A stretch of DNA of 64,000 nucleotides. Origin: Singulisphaera sp. GP187 (lineage in GTDB: Bacteria; Planctomycetota; Planctomycetia; Isosphaerales; Isosphaeraceae). This document shows, one piece after another, positions 17,850 through 26,204 of the stretch. Location: NCBI RefSeq assembly GCF_900129635.1, contig NZ_FSRB01000002.1, forward strand, positions 2,570,727-2,634,726, given 5' to 3'. The stretch's first letter is position 1; each line of letters begins with the position of its first letter. Made by a program: the position numbers and the translations under genes. The notes under the pieces are model-generated. The model had not been told where the DNA came from, made no database searches, and was given only the letters and a program-made list of their open reading frames with translations.

Positions 17850-17971
17850 GTTGTCTAAAAAGAGCATGATCATGTCGCAATGTGATTTCGTCGGCAAAAA
17901 TGGCGGAGACTCAGCTCCATTCCCAACGAGCTCACCGAGGATATCCAGGGGTGACCTTCGGACCGTGTGTA

Positions 17972-18003
17972 CCGCCCGGCCAAACTTAAGTGAGGCCGGG
18001 CGG
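17972..18003. repeat. perfect 10-bp hairpin after the beta-helix gene
   Basis: CCGCCCGGCC (17972-17981) and GGCCGGGCGG (17994-18003) enclose a 12-base loop. No T-run follows, so it may act as a factor-dependent terminator or an RNA-stabilising structure. Confidence 0.5.
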
Positions 18004-18104
18004 TTGCCGATGGGGCGAGGCGGGATTATCCTCGGAGCTTGTTAGGCCGGGACCCGGGTCGCGTCGGCGCGGGGAAGGCTTCGCCGACGAACCGAGATGT
18101 CTCC

Positions 18105-19772
18105 ATGTTTCGACTCCCTTTCCAATCCGTCCTGGTTGCTTGCCTGGTCATGACGATGGCCACCCTTGCCCGGGGCGCCGAGGATCCGCCCTACGACCTG
18201 ATCCTGACCGGCGGCCGGGTGGTGGACGGGACCGGTAACGCCTGGTTCCTGGGCGATCTGGCAATTCGAGGCGACACGATCGCGCGAATCACCCCCGCCG
18301 GCCAACTCGGTGACGCTCCGACCAAGAAACGGGTCGACGCCTCAGGGCTGATCGTCGCCCCCGGTTTCATCGACATCCAGGGCCACTCACGCGACGAATT
18401 GCTCTCCGGCGACGGTCGCCTGATCGGCAAGGTGACGCAGGGCGTGACCACCGAGATTCTGGGCGAAGGAGACTCGAACGCGCCGTCGCGGAAGGTCTCC
18501 CGCTTCGATGGTCCCCGTGGCTTCGACGCCTGGCTCCGGGCCATGGAGGCCCATGGCGGGTCGGTCAACTTCGGATCGTTCGTCGGTTCGGCGACGATCC
18601 GGGGCTACGCCAAGGGGATGACGCCGGGTGCCCCCACCGCCGACGAGCTGGAACTCATGAAGCGGCTGGTCCGCGATGCCATGAAAGACGGCGCCTTCGG
18701 CCTGGCCTCGGCCCTGATCTACCCGCCCGATAGCTTCGTCTCGACCGAGGATCTGATTGCGCTCTCCCGCGCCATGGCTCCCTATGGTGGCATCTACATC
18801 ACCCATATGCGATCCGAGGCCGACCGCCTCCTGGAAGGGATCGACGAGGCGATCCGGATCGGTCGCGAGGGGGGCGTGCCGGTCGAGATCTACCACCTCA
18901 AGGCCGCGGGCAAGCGGAACTGGGACAAGGCCGCCGCCGCCATCGCCCGGATCGCCGACGCCCGTGCTCGGGGCCAGGACGTGGGCGCCGACATGTACCC
19001 GTACGACGCCGCCGGCACCGGCCTGACCGCCTGCCTGCCCCCCTGGGCCTCGGCCGATGGCAAGTTGTTCGCAAACCTGGCCGATCCCGAGATCCGGACC
19101 AAGATCCGCGAGGAGATCCTCCACCCCACCTCGGATTGGGAGAATCTGGCCGAACTCTCGACGCCGGAAGGGGTGATGGTCCTCGGTCTCAACAAGCCTG
19201 AGCATAAGAAGTACATCGGCATGCGTCTCTCCGAGATCGCCAAGGATCGGGGAAAGGACTGGATCGACACCGCCCTCGATTTGATCGAAGCCGAACACCA
19301 GCGGGTCAGCACGATCTATTTCATGATGTCCGAAGCGAATGTGAAGCGGCAACTCCAGCAACCCTGGATCAAATTCGGCACGGACGCATCGGGCCACGAC
19401 CCTGCGACGGCGAAAGGCCTGACTCATCCCCGCTCTTACGGCACATTTCCCCGGATCTTGGGCAAGTACGTCCGCGACGAGTCGGTGATCCCCTTGGAAG
19501 ACGCAATCCGCAAGATGACCTCTGCCGTCGCCGCCCGCCTCTCGATCCGCGATCGTGGATTGCTCCGCGAAGGCTTCCGCGCCGACATCGTTGTGTTCGA
19601 CCCCGCCACCATCGCTGACCGTGCCACCTTCGAGCAGCCGCACCAGAACTCCATCGGCATCCGCTCCGTAATCGTCAACGGTGTGCTCGTGGTCGACGAC
19701 GGCAAACACACCGGCGCCAAGCCCGGCCGCGCTGTCCGCGGCCCCGGCTACACCGCAACAACCTCCAATTGA
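18105..19772 (+). CDS. secreted D-aminoacylase-like amidohydrolase
   Basis: A 555-residue protein with a signal peptide (about 1-24, ending ARGAED) and an amidohydrolase-superfamily fold. It starts with the composite beta-domain DLILTGGRVVDGTGNAWFLG, followed by GLIVAPGFIDIQGHSRDE. Later conserved points are YITHMRSE, VEIYHLKAAGK and GTDASGHDP, which correspond to the second-half metal and catalytic residues. The closing segment (LREGFRADIVVFDPATIADR) is typical of N-acyl-D-amino-acid deacylases and dihydroorotase-like enzymes. The usual first-strand HxH is reduced to a single His (IQGH, H94) and the Cys ligand region of D-aminoacylase reads ILGEGDSN. The substrate may therefore differ from N-acyl-D-amino acids. 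It appears to be transcribed alone. Confidence 0.82.
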   Translation: MFRLPFQSVLVACLVMTMATLARGAEDPPYDLILTGGRVVDGTGNAWFLGDLAIRGDTIARITPAGQLGDAPTKKRVDASGLIVAPGFIDIQGHSRDELLSGDGRLIGKVTQGVTTEILGEGDSNAPSRKVSRFDGPRGFDAWLRAMEAHGGSVNFGSFVGSATIRGYAKGMTPGAPTADELELMKRLVRDAMKDGAFGLASALIYPPDSFVSTEDLIALSRAMAPYGGIYITHMRSEADRLLEGIDEAIRIGREGGVPVEIYHLKAAGKRNWDKAAAAIARIADARARGQDVGADMYPYDAAGTGLTACLPPWASADGKLFANLADPEIRTKIREEILHPTSDWENLAELSTPEGVMVLGLNKPEHKKYIGMRLSEIAKDRGKDWIDTALDLIEAEHQRVSTIYFMMSEANVKRQLQQPWIKFGTDASGHDPATAKGLTHPRSYGTFPRILGKYVRDESVIPLEDAIRKMTSAVAARLSIRDRGLLREGFRADIVVFDPATIADRATFEQPHQNSIGIRSVIVNGVLVVDDGKHTGAKPGRAVRGPGYTATTSN

Positions 19773-19817
19773 TCCATCCGCCCGCCTGGCCCAGAGGGTT
19801 CGGCGGATTCGACTAAC

Positions 19818-19841
19818 CCTCGGTGGATAAACTCACCGAGG
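19818..19841. terminator. possible bidirectional hairpin terminator
   Basis: CCTCGGTG and CACCGAGG form a perfect 8-bp stem with an 8-base loop between two convergent genes (ends 19772 and 19924). It lacks a T-run. Confidence 0.4.
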
Positions 19842-19923
19842 CAGTCGTGAACGGCCGACCGTTTTGCCTGACCGTCGCAGCCGTGAGGAGGGGAATCACG
19901 AAGGCGTCAAGGATCGTCGGGCG

Positions 19924-20568
19924 TTAATGCACACGTTCCCAGAGTTCGTCGAACACCGCACCGTTGGGGACCTTCCCGAAGTGATACCACTTCTTACCCT
20001 CGAGCTTGAAGGTGCCCTTATATTCCTGACCGGCAAGTACGAGGAGGTCTTCACTGTTCGAATACTCGATCTGCGCCTTATACTTGCCGTCTCTGATGGA
20101 ATACTCCCCGCCGCCCGAGCGGAGGACTTTGCCGGTCTCCGGGGAGAATGACAGCCAGAGATAATGGCCGGCGGACATGATCTTGTATTCATCGTAGGGC
20201 GGCTTCTGATAATTGCCGCCCTCGTGGCCGTTGACCCCAACAATCCGCCACACGCCTTCCACCAGATCGGTCTGATCGGCACCGGCATCGGCGACCGGAT
20301 TGAGTTCCTCCTTCGGTGACGGCTCCGCGCTCCTTTCCAGTCGTGCCAACCGCTGCTTGGCCTTCTTGAGGTTCATTGCCGTCGTTCGGAGTTGCGTCTC
20401 CAACTCCGTGACCAGGACACGTGCCTCGGCAACCACTGTCTCTGCGCCTGGCTTTTCGGTCGCCAGTGCCTTCCCGCGGCCAGCGGTCAACAGTACGGGC
20501 ACGAGCGCAAATACGACCACCAGTCCCACCACCAAGGCCAGCCGCTTCCCCGTGTGACAATCCCCCAT
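19924..20568 (-). CDS. membrane-anchored lipocalin/DUF4488-like protein
   Basis: A 214-residue protein. A hydrophobic N-terminal segment (about 10-30) acts as signal or anchor, followed by a heptad-like helix (ARVLVTELETQLRTTAMNLKKAKQRLARLE) and a C-terminal beta-rich domain of about 110 residues. That domain begins LVEGVWRIVGVNGHEGGNYQ and ends KKWYHFGKVPNG and DELWERVH, resembling DUF4488/lipocalin-like proteins. The start has GGAGAAG just upstream. No partner gene is adjacent on this strand. The function is unknown; a small-molecule-binding periplasmic role is a guess from the fold. Confidence 0.65.
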   Translation of the reverse strand: MGDCHTGKRLALVVGLVVVFALVPVLLTAGRGKALATEKPGAETVVAEARVLVTELETQLRTTAMNLKKAKQRLARLERSAEPSPKEELNPVADAGADQTDLVEGVWRIVGVNGHEGGNYQKPPYDEYKIMSAGHYLWLSFSPETGKVLRSGGGEYSIRDGKYKAQIEYSNSEDLLVLAGQEYKGTFKLEGKKWYHFGKVPNGAVFDELWERVH

Positions 20569-20913
20569 GCGTCTTCTCCCGTTGCGTCGTTTGACTTGAT
20601 TCCGATCACCGACGACAAGTGTCAGCGAACCGGGTCGTCGCGTCAAGGTGATCGGCCGGCGAGCTCCCGAACTCATCAGAGTGCCGCTCGAAGCACGAAA
20701 GTTCCCAAGGTTTATCATGATTTTATTGGCGATCCGGAAGGTGGCGGAATCGCTGACTTTGTCGGTTGACAACTCTCCAAATGCTGTTGAGAATCAAGCC
20801 GTCGATCGCCCGACTTCGTACGGGTCTTGCCGACGGACTGACCTTCCTCGTCGCCCGGCTCGCAGGCTCTCGCGATCGGAGCACCTTCGATCTCTTGCGC
20901 AGGAATAAGAACC
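20569..20913. other. 345-bp divergent intergenic region
   Basis: It lies between the DUF4488-like gene and a small secreted His/Cys-containing protein. No gene, clear promoter or repeat could be supported. Confidence 0.4.
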
Positions 20914-21267
20914 TTGTCCCGACCTGTCCGGCTCTTCCTGGTCTCATGGCTACTGGCCCTTTATGGGTTGGTTTCGCTGTGCGGCACGGGGCTGCACTCG
21001 TTCGTGGACGCGACCTCCGCGCATCATGACCACGCCGGCGGTCATTGCGACGAGGGATCAAACAAGTCGATCTCTGCGGCAAACGACCATTGCCCACTCT
21101 GCGATTTCCAGTCGCAAGGGCAGTTGTCGATCCGAACGACGACGCTCAGCTCCCGGCCTCTGAACCCAGTTCACGTCACGATCCTCTCGATCGCGATCGC
21201 GGCAACCGATCCGCATTCCTCCGGCAGCCCGCGCGCCCCACCTGCCCACATGGCGAGCCTTATCTAA
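20914..21267 (+). CDS. small secreted His/Cys-containing protein (DUF2946-like)
   Basis: A 117-residue protein. The N-terminus is a hydrophobic signal (LFLVSWLLALYGLVSLCG at about 7-24), followed by a metal-binding-looking stretch with SAHHDHAGGHCDE at about 35-47 and DHCPLCDFQSQGQ at 58-70. This pattern is seen in small periplasmic proteins beside copper and heavy-metal genes. It uses TTG 20914 as its start, with AGGA nine bases upstream; no in-frame ATG is nearby. A similar but non-identical protein is encoded at 54164-54577 in the metal-efflux operon. It precedes a sigma factor gene by 269 bp. Confidence 0.55.
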   Translation: MSRPVRLFLVSWLLALYGLVSLCGTGLHSFVDATSAHHDHAGGHCDEGSNKSISAANDHCPLCDFQSQGQLSIRTTTLSSRPLNPVHVTILSIAIAATDPHSSGSPRAPPAHMASLI

Positions 21268-21536
21268 GCTAAGGCAATCATGCTGCTTGCTCGCATCGCG
21301 GACAGTCGCCCGTTGCGCGACGAAACGGCCCTGGTCTCCCCCTCTTCGATCGTCGAGCGGTGAGTTCGCTCAGGGTCGATTCGAGCGCGGCCACGCACCG
21401 ACCGACGATCGCCCGCCAACCTGCGCTGAAGTGGCCGATCGCAACCAATCCAGGAGCGGTTACGAAGGTCGTCCGAGGTCAATAACCGGCCTCTCGGGCT
21501 CACGCTCGTGGCACGCCAATTGAACAGGAGCCGACG

Positions 21537-22241
21537 ATGTCGGTGAGGACCGCGCATGCGCCGAGGGAAGAGCTCGGCCCATTGAAAAAACCGGATCACC
21601 ATGCCGAAATTGGAACCGAGTCTCCGTCCTGCATTCCCAACGAAGTGCCGGCCCACTCCGCGGAAGGGCCGAGCCAGCGTCCGTGGCATCTCGAATTCGC
21701 GGAAATCGTGGCACCGCTGCTCGATCAACTCCACCGCTTGGCGAGGCGGATCCTGCGGAGCGACGACATGGCGGAGGACGCCGTGCAGGAGGCTCTGACC
21801 AGTCTCTGGCGCGCAGGCCGACTCCCTCCGAACCCGACTGGGTGGCTCTCTCGGGCGGTCGTCCATCGCAGTCTCCATTTGAATCGTTGTCGGAAACGAC
21901 GTCGATGTCATGAAGAGAGGGCATGTTCACACCGCTCGGAAAATCAGAAAGAAGGGGAAGCGTCGCGAACGCTCGAGGCCAGAGAACTGGGTGTCCGGAT
22001 CGATGCGGCCATTGCGCAACTGCCTGAGCGGTTCCGTGAAGTCTTCTTGCTCAGGGAAGTGGAGCAAATGGACTACGGGGCGATCGCCGATCTCCTCCGT
22101 GTTCCCGTCGGGACGGTGCGATCGCGTCTTTTTCGCTCGCGAGAGGCGCTTCAGAAAGCGCTGAGTGAGGGGGGATGGCCAGAGAACGAAGCGACGGAAC
22201 CACCAACCAAGACGGCTTCGACCCTCGACTCCCCCTCATGA
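21537..22241 (+). CDS. ECF-type RNA polymerase sigma factor
   Basis: A 234-residue sigma-70-family protein. An unstructured 55-residue N-terminal extension is followed by region 2 (about 55-110, with LARRILRSDDMAEDAVQEAL and NPTGWLSRAVVHR) and region 4 (about 150-205, with LPERFREVFLLREVEQMDYGAI in two parts and the recognition helix VPVGTVRSRLFRSREAL). A Cys/His-containing linker (NRCRKRRRCHEERACSH) separates the two and might respond to metal or redox. GGAG lies six bases upstream of the ATG. No anti-sigma gene is adjacent, which is common for planctomycete ECF factors. Confidence 0.9.
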   Translation: MSVRTAHAPREELGPLKKPDHHAEIGTESPSCIPNEVPAHSAEGPSQRPWHLEFAEIVAPLLDQLHRLARRILRSDDMAEDAVQEALTSLWRAGRLPPNPTGWLSRAVVHRSLHLNRCRKRRRCHEERACSHRSENQKEGEASRTLEARELGVRIDAAIAQLPERFREVFLLREVEQMDYGAIADLLRVPVGTVRSRLFRSREALQKALSEGGWPENEATEPPTKTASTLDSPS

Positions 22242-22603
22242 GGCGGTTTTGGTCGAGGCCATTCTCGAGGCTTATGCCGCGCCCACAACGACGGGTTGAG
22301 TCTAAGCCTCTGGTCTCGGTTTCTCTTGATTTTCTGACGGGCGACCGCGGGGATTTAATGGCCGCTGGGTGCCTCGAGTTGGACTCAAGCCGTGAGCGAT
22401 CGCCCAGATTTTTGGCTCACGGGTTGAGTCCAAGCCGTGGGGCCCAGGGCTTGCACATTGTTCAATATCAAGGAAGACCAGGTCCACCTGCTGAGAGCGA
22501 TTTTCGGTCGGGTGGATCACAGGCGGAGCGATTTGAGGGGCGGGACGAGGTCGGCGTGAGCCTGGCACCGCGCCCAAGGTGAATCGAACGCATTGAAGCA
22601 GGA
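22242..22603. other. 362-bp convergent intergenic region with repeats
   Basis: It lies between the sigma factor and the methyltransferase-like gene. It contains the 17-bp inverted repeat at 22381-22431 and an additional direct copy of one arm at 22293. I do not believe the short open frames here. Confidence 0.5.
22381..22431. repeat. 17-bp inverted repeat between convergent genes
   Basis: GGACTCAAGCCGTGAGC (22381-22397) pairs with GCTCACGGGTTGAGTCC (22415-22431) with one mismatch and a 17-base loop. It could end transcription from both sides. Confidence 0.7.
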
Positions 22604-23491
22604 TTACTTGATTGAGAGAATGAATCCCTGAACCTTGTAGAGTCGCCCCACGAAACCGAGTTCGGAAGACGGCGGCATCACCCAGACCCATTTACCGAAC
22701 TCTTCGACATGAAAACGTGCGTCGAGGTAGTCCGACAGTTCGAGGGTGTGCGTCATCCGGTACATCCCGTCGGTCATCCAGTGACCTTCAGGGTTCAGAT
22801 GGATAAAGCATCCTTGAATCGTTTCCGAGAGATAGATCCGACCCTTCGAAGCGACGAGTCCGTGAACGGTCTCGATGAAGGCCCGTTCCATTCGACGCGC
22901 CAAGCCGTACATCGCCTGAACCCACCGTGTCGAAGCACGGAACTGTTGCACTTGCTGGGGAAACGTGGCACCGAACAGCGCCAGCGCCTGATTGCAGGCT
23001 TCCAGATGAAGCTGGCACAGAACACACGACGCGACGACAAGGTCGTACGATTGCCCCGTGCTGAAAACTTGGGGGGTTACCGCGTCGGCGAGCGCTGAGA
23101 TCTTCTCGATCGCCTGTTCAGGATCGTCCGTCGTCGCGAGCGATTCGGTCACTTGCTCCAGAAACTGAGTGGTGACCCCGGTGAGGTCGGCGACGAGTCG
23201 GAGAACCTTCGACGACCGTTCGGGGCTGACGGCCACTTGCTCCAGCGACGATTCATTCCAATCGTTGAGCGTGACCGACGCAAACCGCTCGGTCAGCGCC
23301 GGCAAGGGAATCTCCTGGCAGGGGCCGGCCCCGAGGATGATCGCAGCTCCCGGCTCCACCTGCTCGGAGGCCAGTTGGATCATTCCCTGGCTCGCCGCGT
23401 GATGTCCATCAGCCACCGGAGGAACCCGGACCCACCGCCGCGGTTCGTTCGAGCCAAAGGCCGTCAGTGGTGGTTCCGGTAGAATCGGCAT
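22604..23491 (-). CDS. SAM-dependent methyltransferase-like protein
   Basis: A 295-residue soluble protein. The core resembles a class I SAM-binding Rossmann fold: AAIILGAGPCQEIPLPAL at about 49-66 as motif I, an acidic strand end VTLNDWNESSLEQ at about 73-85, and YDLVVASCVLCQLH at about 149-162 as motif IV. The C-terminal part (ETIQGCFIHLNPEGHWMT) is unlike common methyltransferases and I do not recognise the substrate. It lies 22 bp downstream of the PEP-CTERM metalloprotease-like gene on the same strand, so the two are probably one transcript. The Shine-Dalgarno site is weak, consistent with coupling. Confidence 0.6.
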   Translation of the reverse strand: MPILPEPPLTAFGSNEPRRWVRVPPVADGHHAASQGMIQLASEQVEPGAAIILGAGPCQEIPLPALTERFASVTLNDWNESSLEQVAVSPERSSKVLRLVADLTGVTTQFLEQVTESLATTDDPEQAIEKISALADAVTPQVFSTGQSYDLVVASCVLCQLHLEACNQALALFGATFPQQVQQFRASTRWVQAMYGLARRMERAFIETVHGLVASKGRIYLSETIQGCFIHLNPEGHWMTDGMYRMTHTLELSDYLDARFHVEEFGKWVWVMPPSSELGFVGRLYKVQGFILSIK

Positions 23492-23513
23492 ATCAGATCA
23501 TCCGAGACGGGGC

Positions 23514-24626
23514 TCAGCGTGCGAGTTCAGCCGCGAAGCCACGAGTGTTGTTTGACTCTTTTTCTCGACGCTTCCGCACGAACAAGATTGTGGCCACGGC
23601 ACCCGCGGTCCACAAGGCCATGGTCGTCGGTTCCGGCACGGGGGCGGCATTCACCTCCAGCGCCGGTGTTCCCGTTGGAGCATACCCTTGCTGACAAAAC
23701 GGGCAATGGAAACCCGACTTCTCGGAGAGTGAGGAAAGCCCGAGCATCTCAGCTCCCACCGTCACGGCGGAGCTTCCATGGTTCTGGCTCAGATGAGCCA
23801 GAATGTCCGTGGTCGCCTCCGGGCTGAATTTTGTGCTCGGTGAAGTGAGCATATCCCAGGTTGCGGTCGCCGCGTCGAGATACGTCCCGGTCTGGTCGTG
23901 GTGAGTGGCCACTCCGAAGGCGTGCATCAACTCGTGAGCAATGTTATGTGCGTCCGCCCACTCGAGTTGATCCAACGATTTGGCGAAACCCAACTTGTCG
24001 ATGAAACTGAAACCGTTCCCGCCGACCTCGGTAATTCCGATCGCGTTGGGATTCGGAGCGTACGATGCACCCGAGACCACGCTCAAGGTATGCGACGACT
24101 GAGCGCTGGGGTCGAGTGAGAGATTCACGTTGATCCCACTGTTCAGGAAAGTCTGCTCGACGTTCTTCATGACGGTGTTCGCAAAGTCCGACCGCTGCTG
24201 GGGCGTCGGTACACCTCCATAGACGCTGGTGACGGTCGGGCTCTCGTACCAAGGTTGAATCGCTCCGCTGGTCATCAGCGACGCACCGGCGTAGCTCCCG
24301 GTCCCGAAGTTCAGATAAGCATCGACGGGTGCCGACGAACTGGACTGGACAGGTGGGGGAGTTGGGGACGTATACGAAGGCGTGAGCGGAGGAGCCGGAG
24401 TTGCAACCACGGGCTGCGGAGCCGGAGCCGGAGCCGGCACGGGAACCGGAGCAACAGGCACGTCGGTCTTCGCGTAGGTGGGCGTTCCAACCACGTTTCC
24501 ACTGGCTTGCGACCAGAAGGTCCATGCCCCCGACCCGCTCACCGCTGTTATCGGATCGGCGAGGGCCACAGTCCCGAGGGTGCTCCATGCGAGAATGCCC
24601 ACGGAAAGCGTCTTGCGAAAGGACAT
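23514..24626 (-). CDS. PEP-CTERM secreted protein with metzincin-like zinc-protease motif
   Basis: A 370-residue exported protein. A signal peptide (about 1-23) is followed by a Pro/Ala/Thr-rich linker (55-100) and a globular region. That region contains HELMHAFGVATHH (231-243), a zinc-binding HExxHxxG motif with His at positions 12 and 13, and a possible Met-turn (TWDMLTSP, M259). A CPFC pair follows (about 317-320). The C-terminus is a classical PEP-CTERM sorting signal: VPEPTTMALW, a hydrophobic helix and a basic tail (RKRREK), the target of an exosortase/archaeosortase-like enzyme encoded elsewhere. AGGAGG sits seven bases before the ATG. Proteolytic activity is inference. Confidence 0.8.
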   Translation of the reverse strand: MSFRKTLSVGILAWSTLGTVALADPITAVSGSGAWTFWSQASGNVVGTPTYAKTDVPVAPVPVPAPAPAPQPVVATPAPPLTPSYTSPTPPPVQSSSSAPVDAYLNFGTGSYAGASLMTSGAIQPWYESPTVTSVYGGVPTPQQRSDFANTVMKNVEQTFLNSGINVNLSLDPSAQSSHTLSVVSGASYAPNPNAIGITEVGGNGFSFIDKLGFAKSLDQLEWADAHNIAHELMHAFGVATHHDQTGTYLDAATATWDMLTSPSTKFSPEATTDILAHLSQNHGSSAVTVGAEMLGLSSLSEKSGFHCPFCQQGYAPTGTPALEVNAAPVPEPTTMALWTAGAVATILFVRKRREKESNNTRGFAAELAR

Positions 24627-26204
24627 GGTGAACCTCCTGTTCGGTGCCCGAAAAAGCTTCATCAGGGTGACTCTCAAAGCACGTGATCCTCGCCCTTTCC
24701 TGACAAACCACGATCCCCACTCCCTGAAGAGAATGGCGATCAGGTTCATAGGACGTCATCAATGGAATTGAAACGTCAGGATGGGGGGGTGGGAGCGATC
24801 AACGAGTGACTGAATTTGAGCAAGTTGTGAGTTCTTCGCCAGGGGGCAACTTCTTCGCGACTCGTGACCTGCGGAACAGTCGAAGGCTCAATCGGAATGG
24901 CCTGTTTCCATTACCTATCGTGGAGTCGAATCAAAGGGCGACACTCGAGCTTTCGATTGATTGAAAACGGTGTCGTCTGAAGATCCACTCCCAAGCGTGA
25001 TGGTGCTCCGCGGCAACCGTCAGGCGACTCCAGTTTGAGCGATATTATTGACTGATCGTCTCTCAGAACGCAAGCGCAAGCCCTGGTCGCTCCCAAGCGA
25101 TAAAAAACGGTCGCTCCCACTCGATCTCGCCCATTGTCCCGACTCGCACGTCCGTTTCAGCCATTCCCATAAAATGATCTCTCGGCTCGTAAATCGATCG
25201 AAAATGGGTGGCCGATCGCCTCGTGAGTCACCAACTGGCCTGATATCGCTAACCACGCGATGCCGTTCGCCTGGACAACATTCCCACCTTGGCCGATTCT
25301 CAGAGCCCACTCCTAGGGAGGGTGCCGGCCCTGTTCCAGAAGTTCCGCCTCGACTGTAACGTTTTATGAATTCGCTTCAAATTGCACGGAATGTGCGTTT
25401 TTGAAACGAAATCATCAGCTCGCAAGGCGGGACCACGATGCAGGATCTCGTTCAAGAGGGCGACTGTCGACACTCTTGCGTCATTGATCGTGAAACCGAC
25501 GAGGGGGGGCACGGCCTACGATGTCATGGGCCGGCCGGAGCGGGGGATCGGAGCACCCGGCGTCTCTGTACCTTTGAGTGCTAAACACTCCCGTAGACTC
25601 ACTCGTGATTCGAACTATTGAGTATTACATAAATGAATGCGTATTAAATATAACACAATGCAATAAGCTAGTAAAATCGCATTCGTTGTCGCAGTGATAA
25701 ATTCTAATGGTCGAAGTCCGTGGCCAACGCGACATTCGGATTCGCTGATATGTAACTTTGCAAACTTCATAGCCAGGCGAACTCAACTCAGAGCCTGTCG
25801 CAGATGGCGAATCCCACCTGAGTTTGGAGTCTGTCGCAAGGAAACCGGGCCGTCGGTCCGCCTCGGAGGCCGAAATTCGCGGGAGAAACTCGTTCCCACG
25901 CTCTGCGTAGGAATGCCGTTCTGGCCGCTCTGCGGCCCCACCCGCCGGAGAAGACGACGCGGAGCGTCACAGACGGCATTCCCACGCGCAAGAGCGTGGG
26001 AACGAGAACCCGGTTTCCTTACGACAGATTCGGAGTTTTTGATGATTTTCCGGGTCCCAAGCGGGAATGCCTTGGCCTTGGCCTGGGGCGCACGAGTTCC
26101 GAGTGTACAGAACCCATGGCACCTGAACGTCCTTCATTTCCCGATTCAGCCTGACCTTGCGAGACGGAGTCTCAGTGCTACCCCCCTCCCCCGGCGTGGC
26201 CAGT
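24627..26204. other. 1.6-kb gene-poor region with a MITE-like element and an AT-rich patch
   Basis: No open frame here has both a plausible start and recognisable content. It contains a 197-bp nested inverted-repeat element (25831-26027) and a markedly AT-rich stretch at about 25610-25710 in otherwise GC-rich DNA. Near 25087 GGTCGCTCCCA is repeated 26 bases apart. It could be a decayed insertion region. Confidence 0.5.
25831..26027. mobile_element. MITE-like inverted-repeat element
   Basis: Outer terminal repeats CTGTCGCAAGGAAACCGGG (25831-25849) and CCCGGTTTCCTTACGACAG (26009-26027) match at 18 of 19 positions. Inside is a second inverted repeat, starting CTCGTTCCCACGCTCT at 25889 and ending AGAGCGTGGGAACGAG at 26006. 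It encodes no protein. I recall similar GTTCCCACGCTCTGCGTGG repeats scattered in planctomycete and cyanobacterial genomes; that is memory, not a search. Confidence 0.6.

Noticed and set aside
18387..19709. 440-codon reverse-strand frame
   Set aside because: Antisense to the D-aminoacylase-like gene, which has a full domain set.
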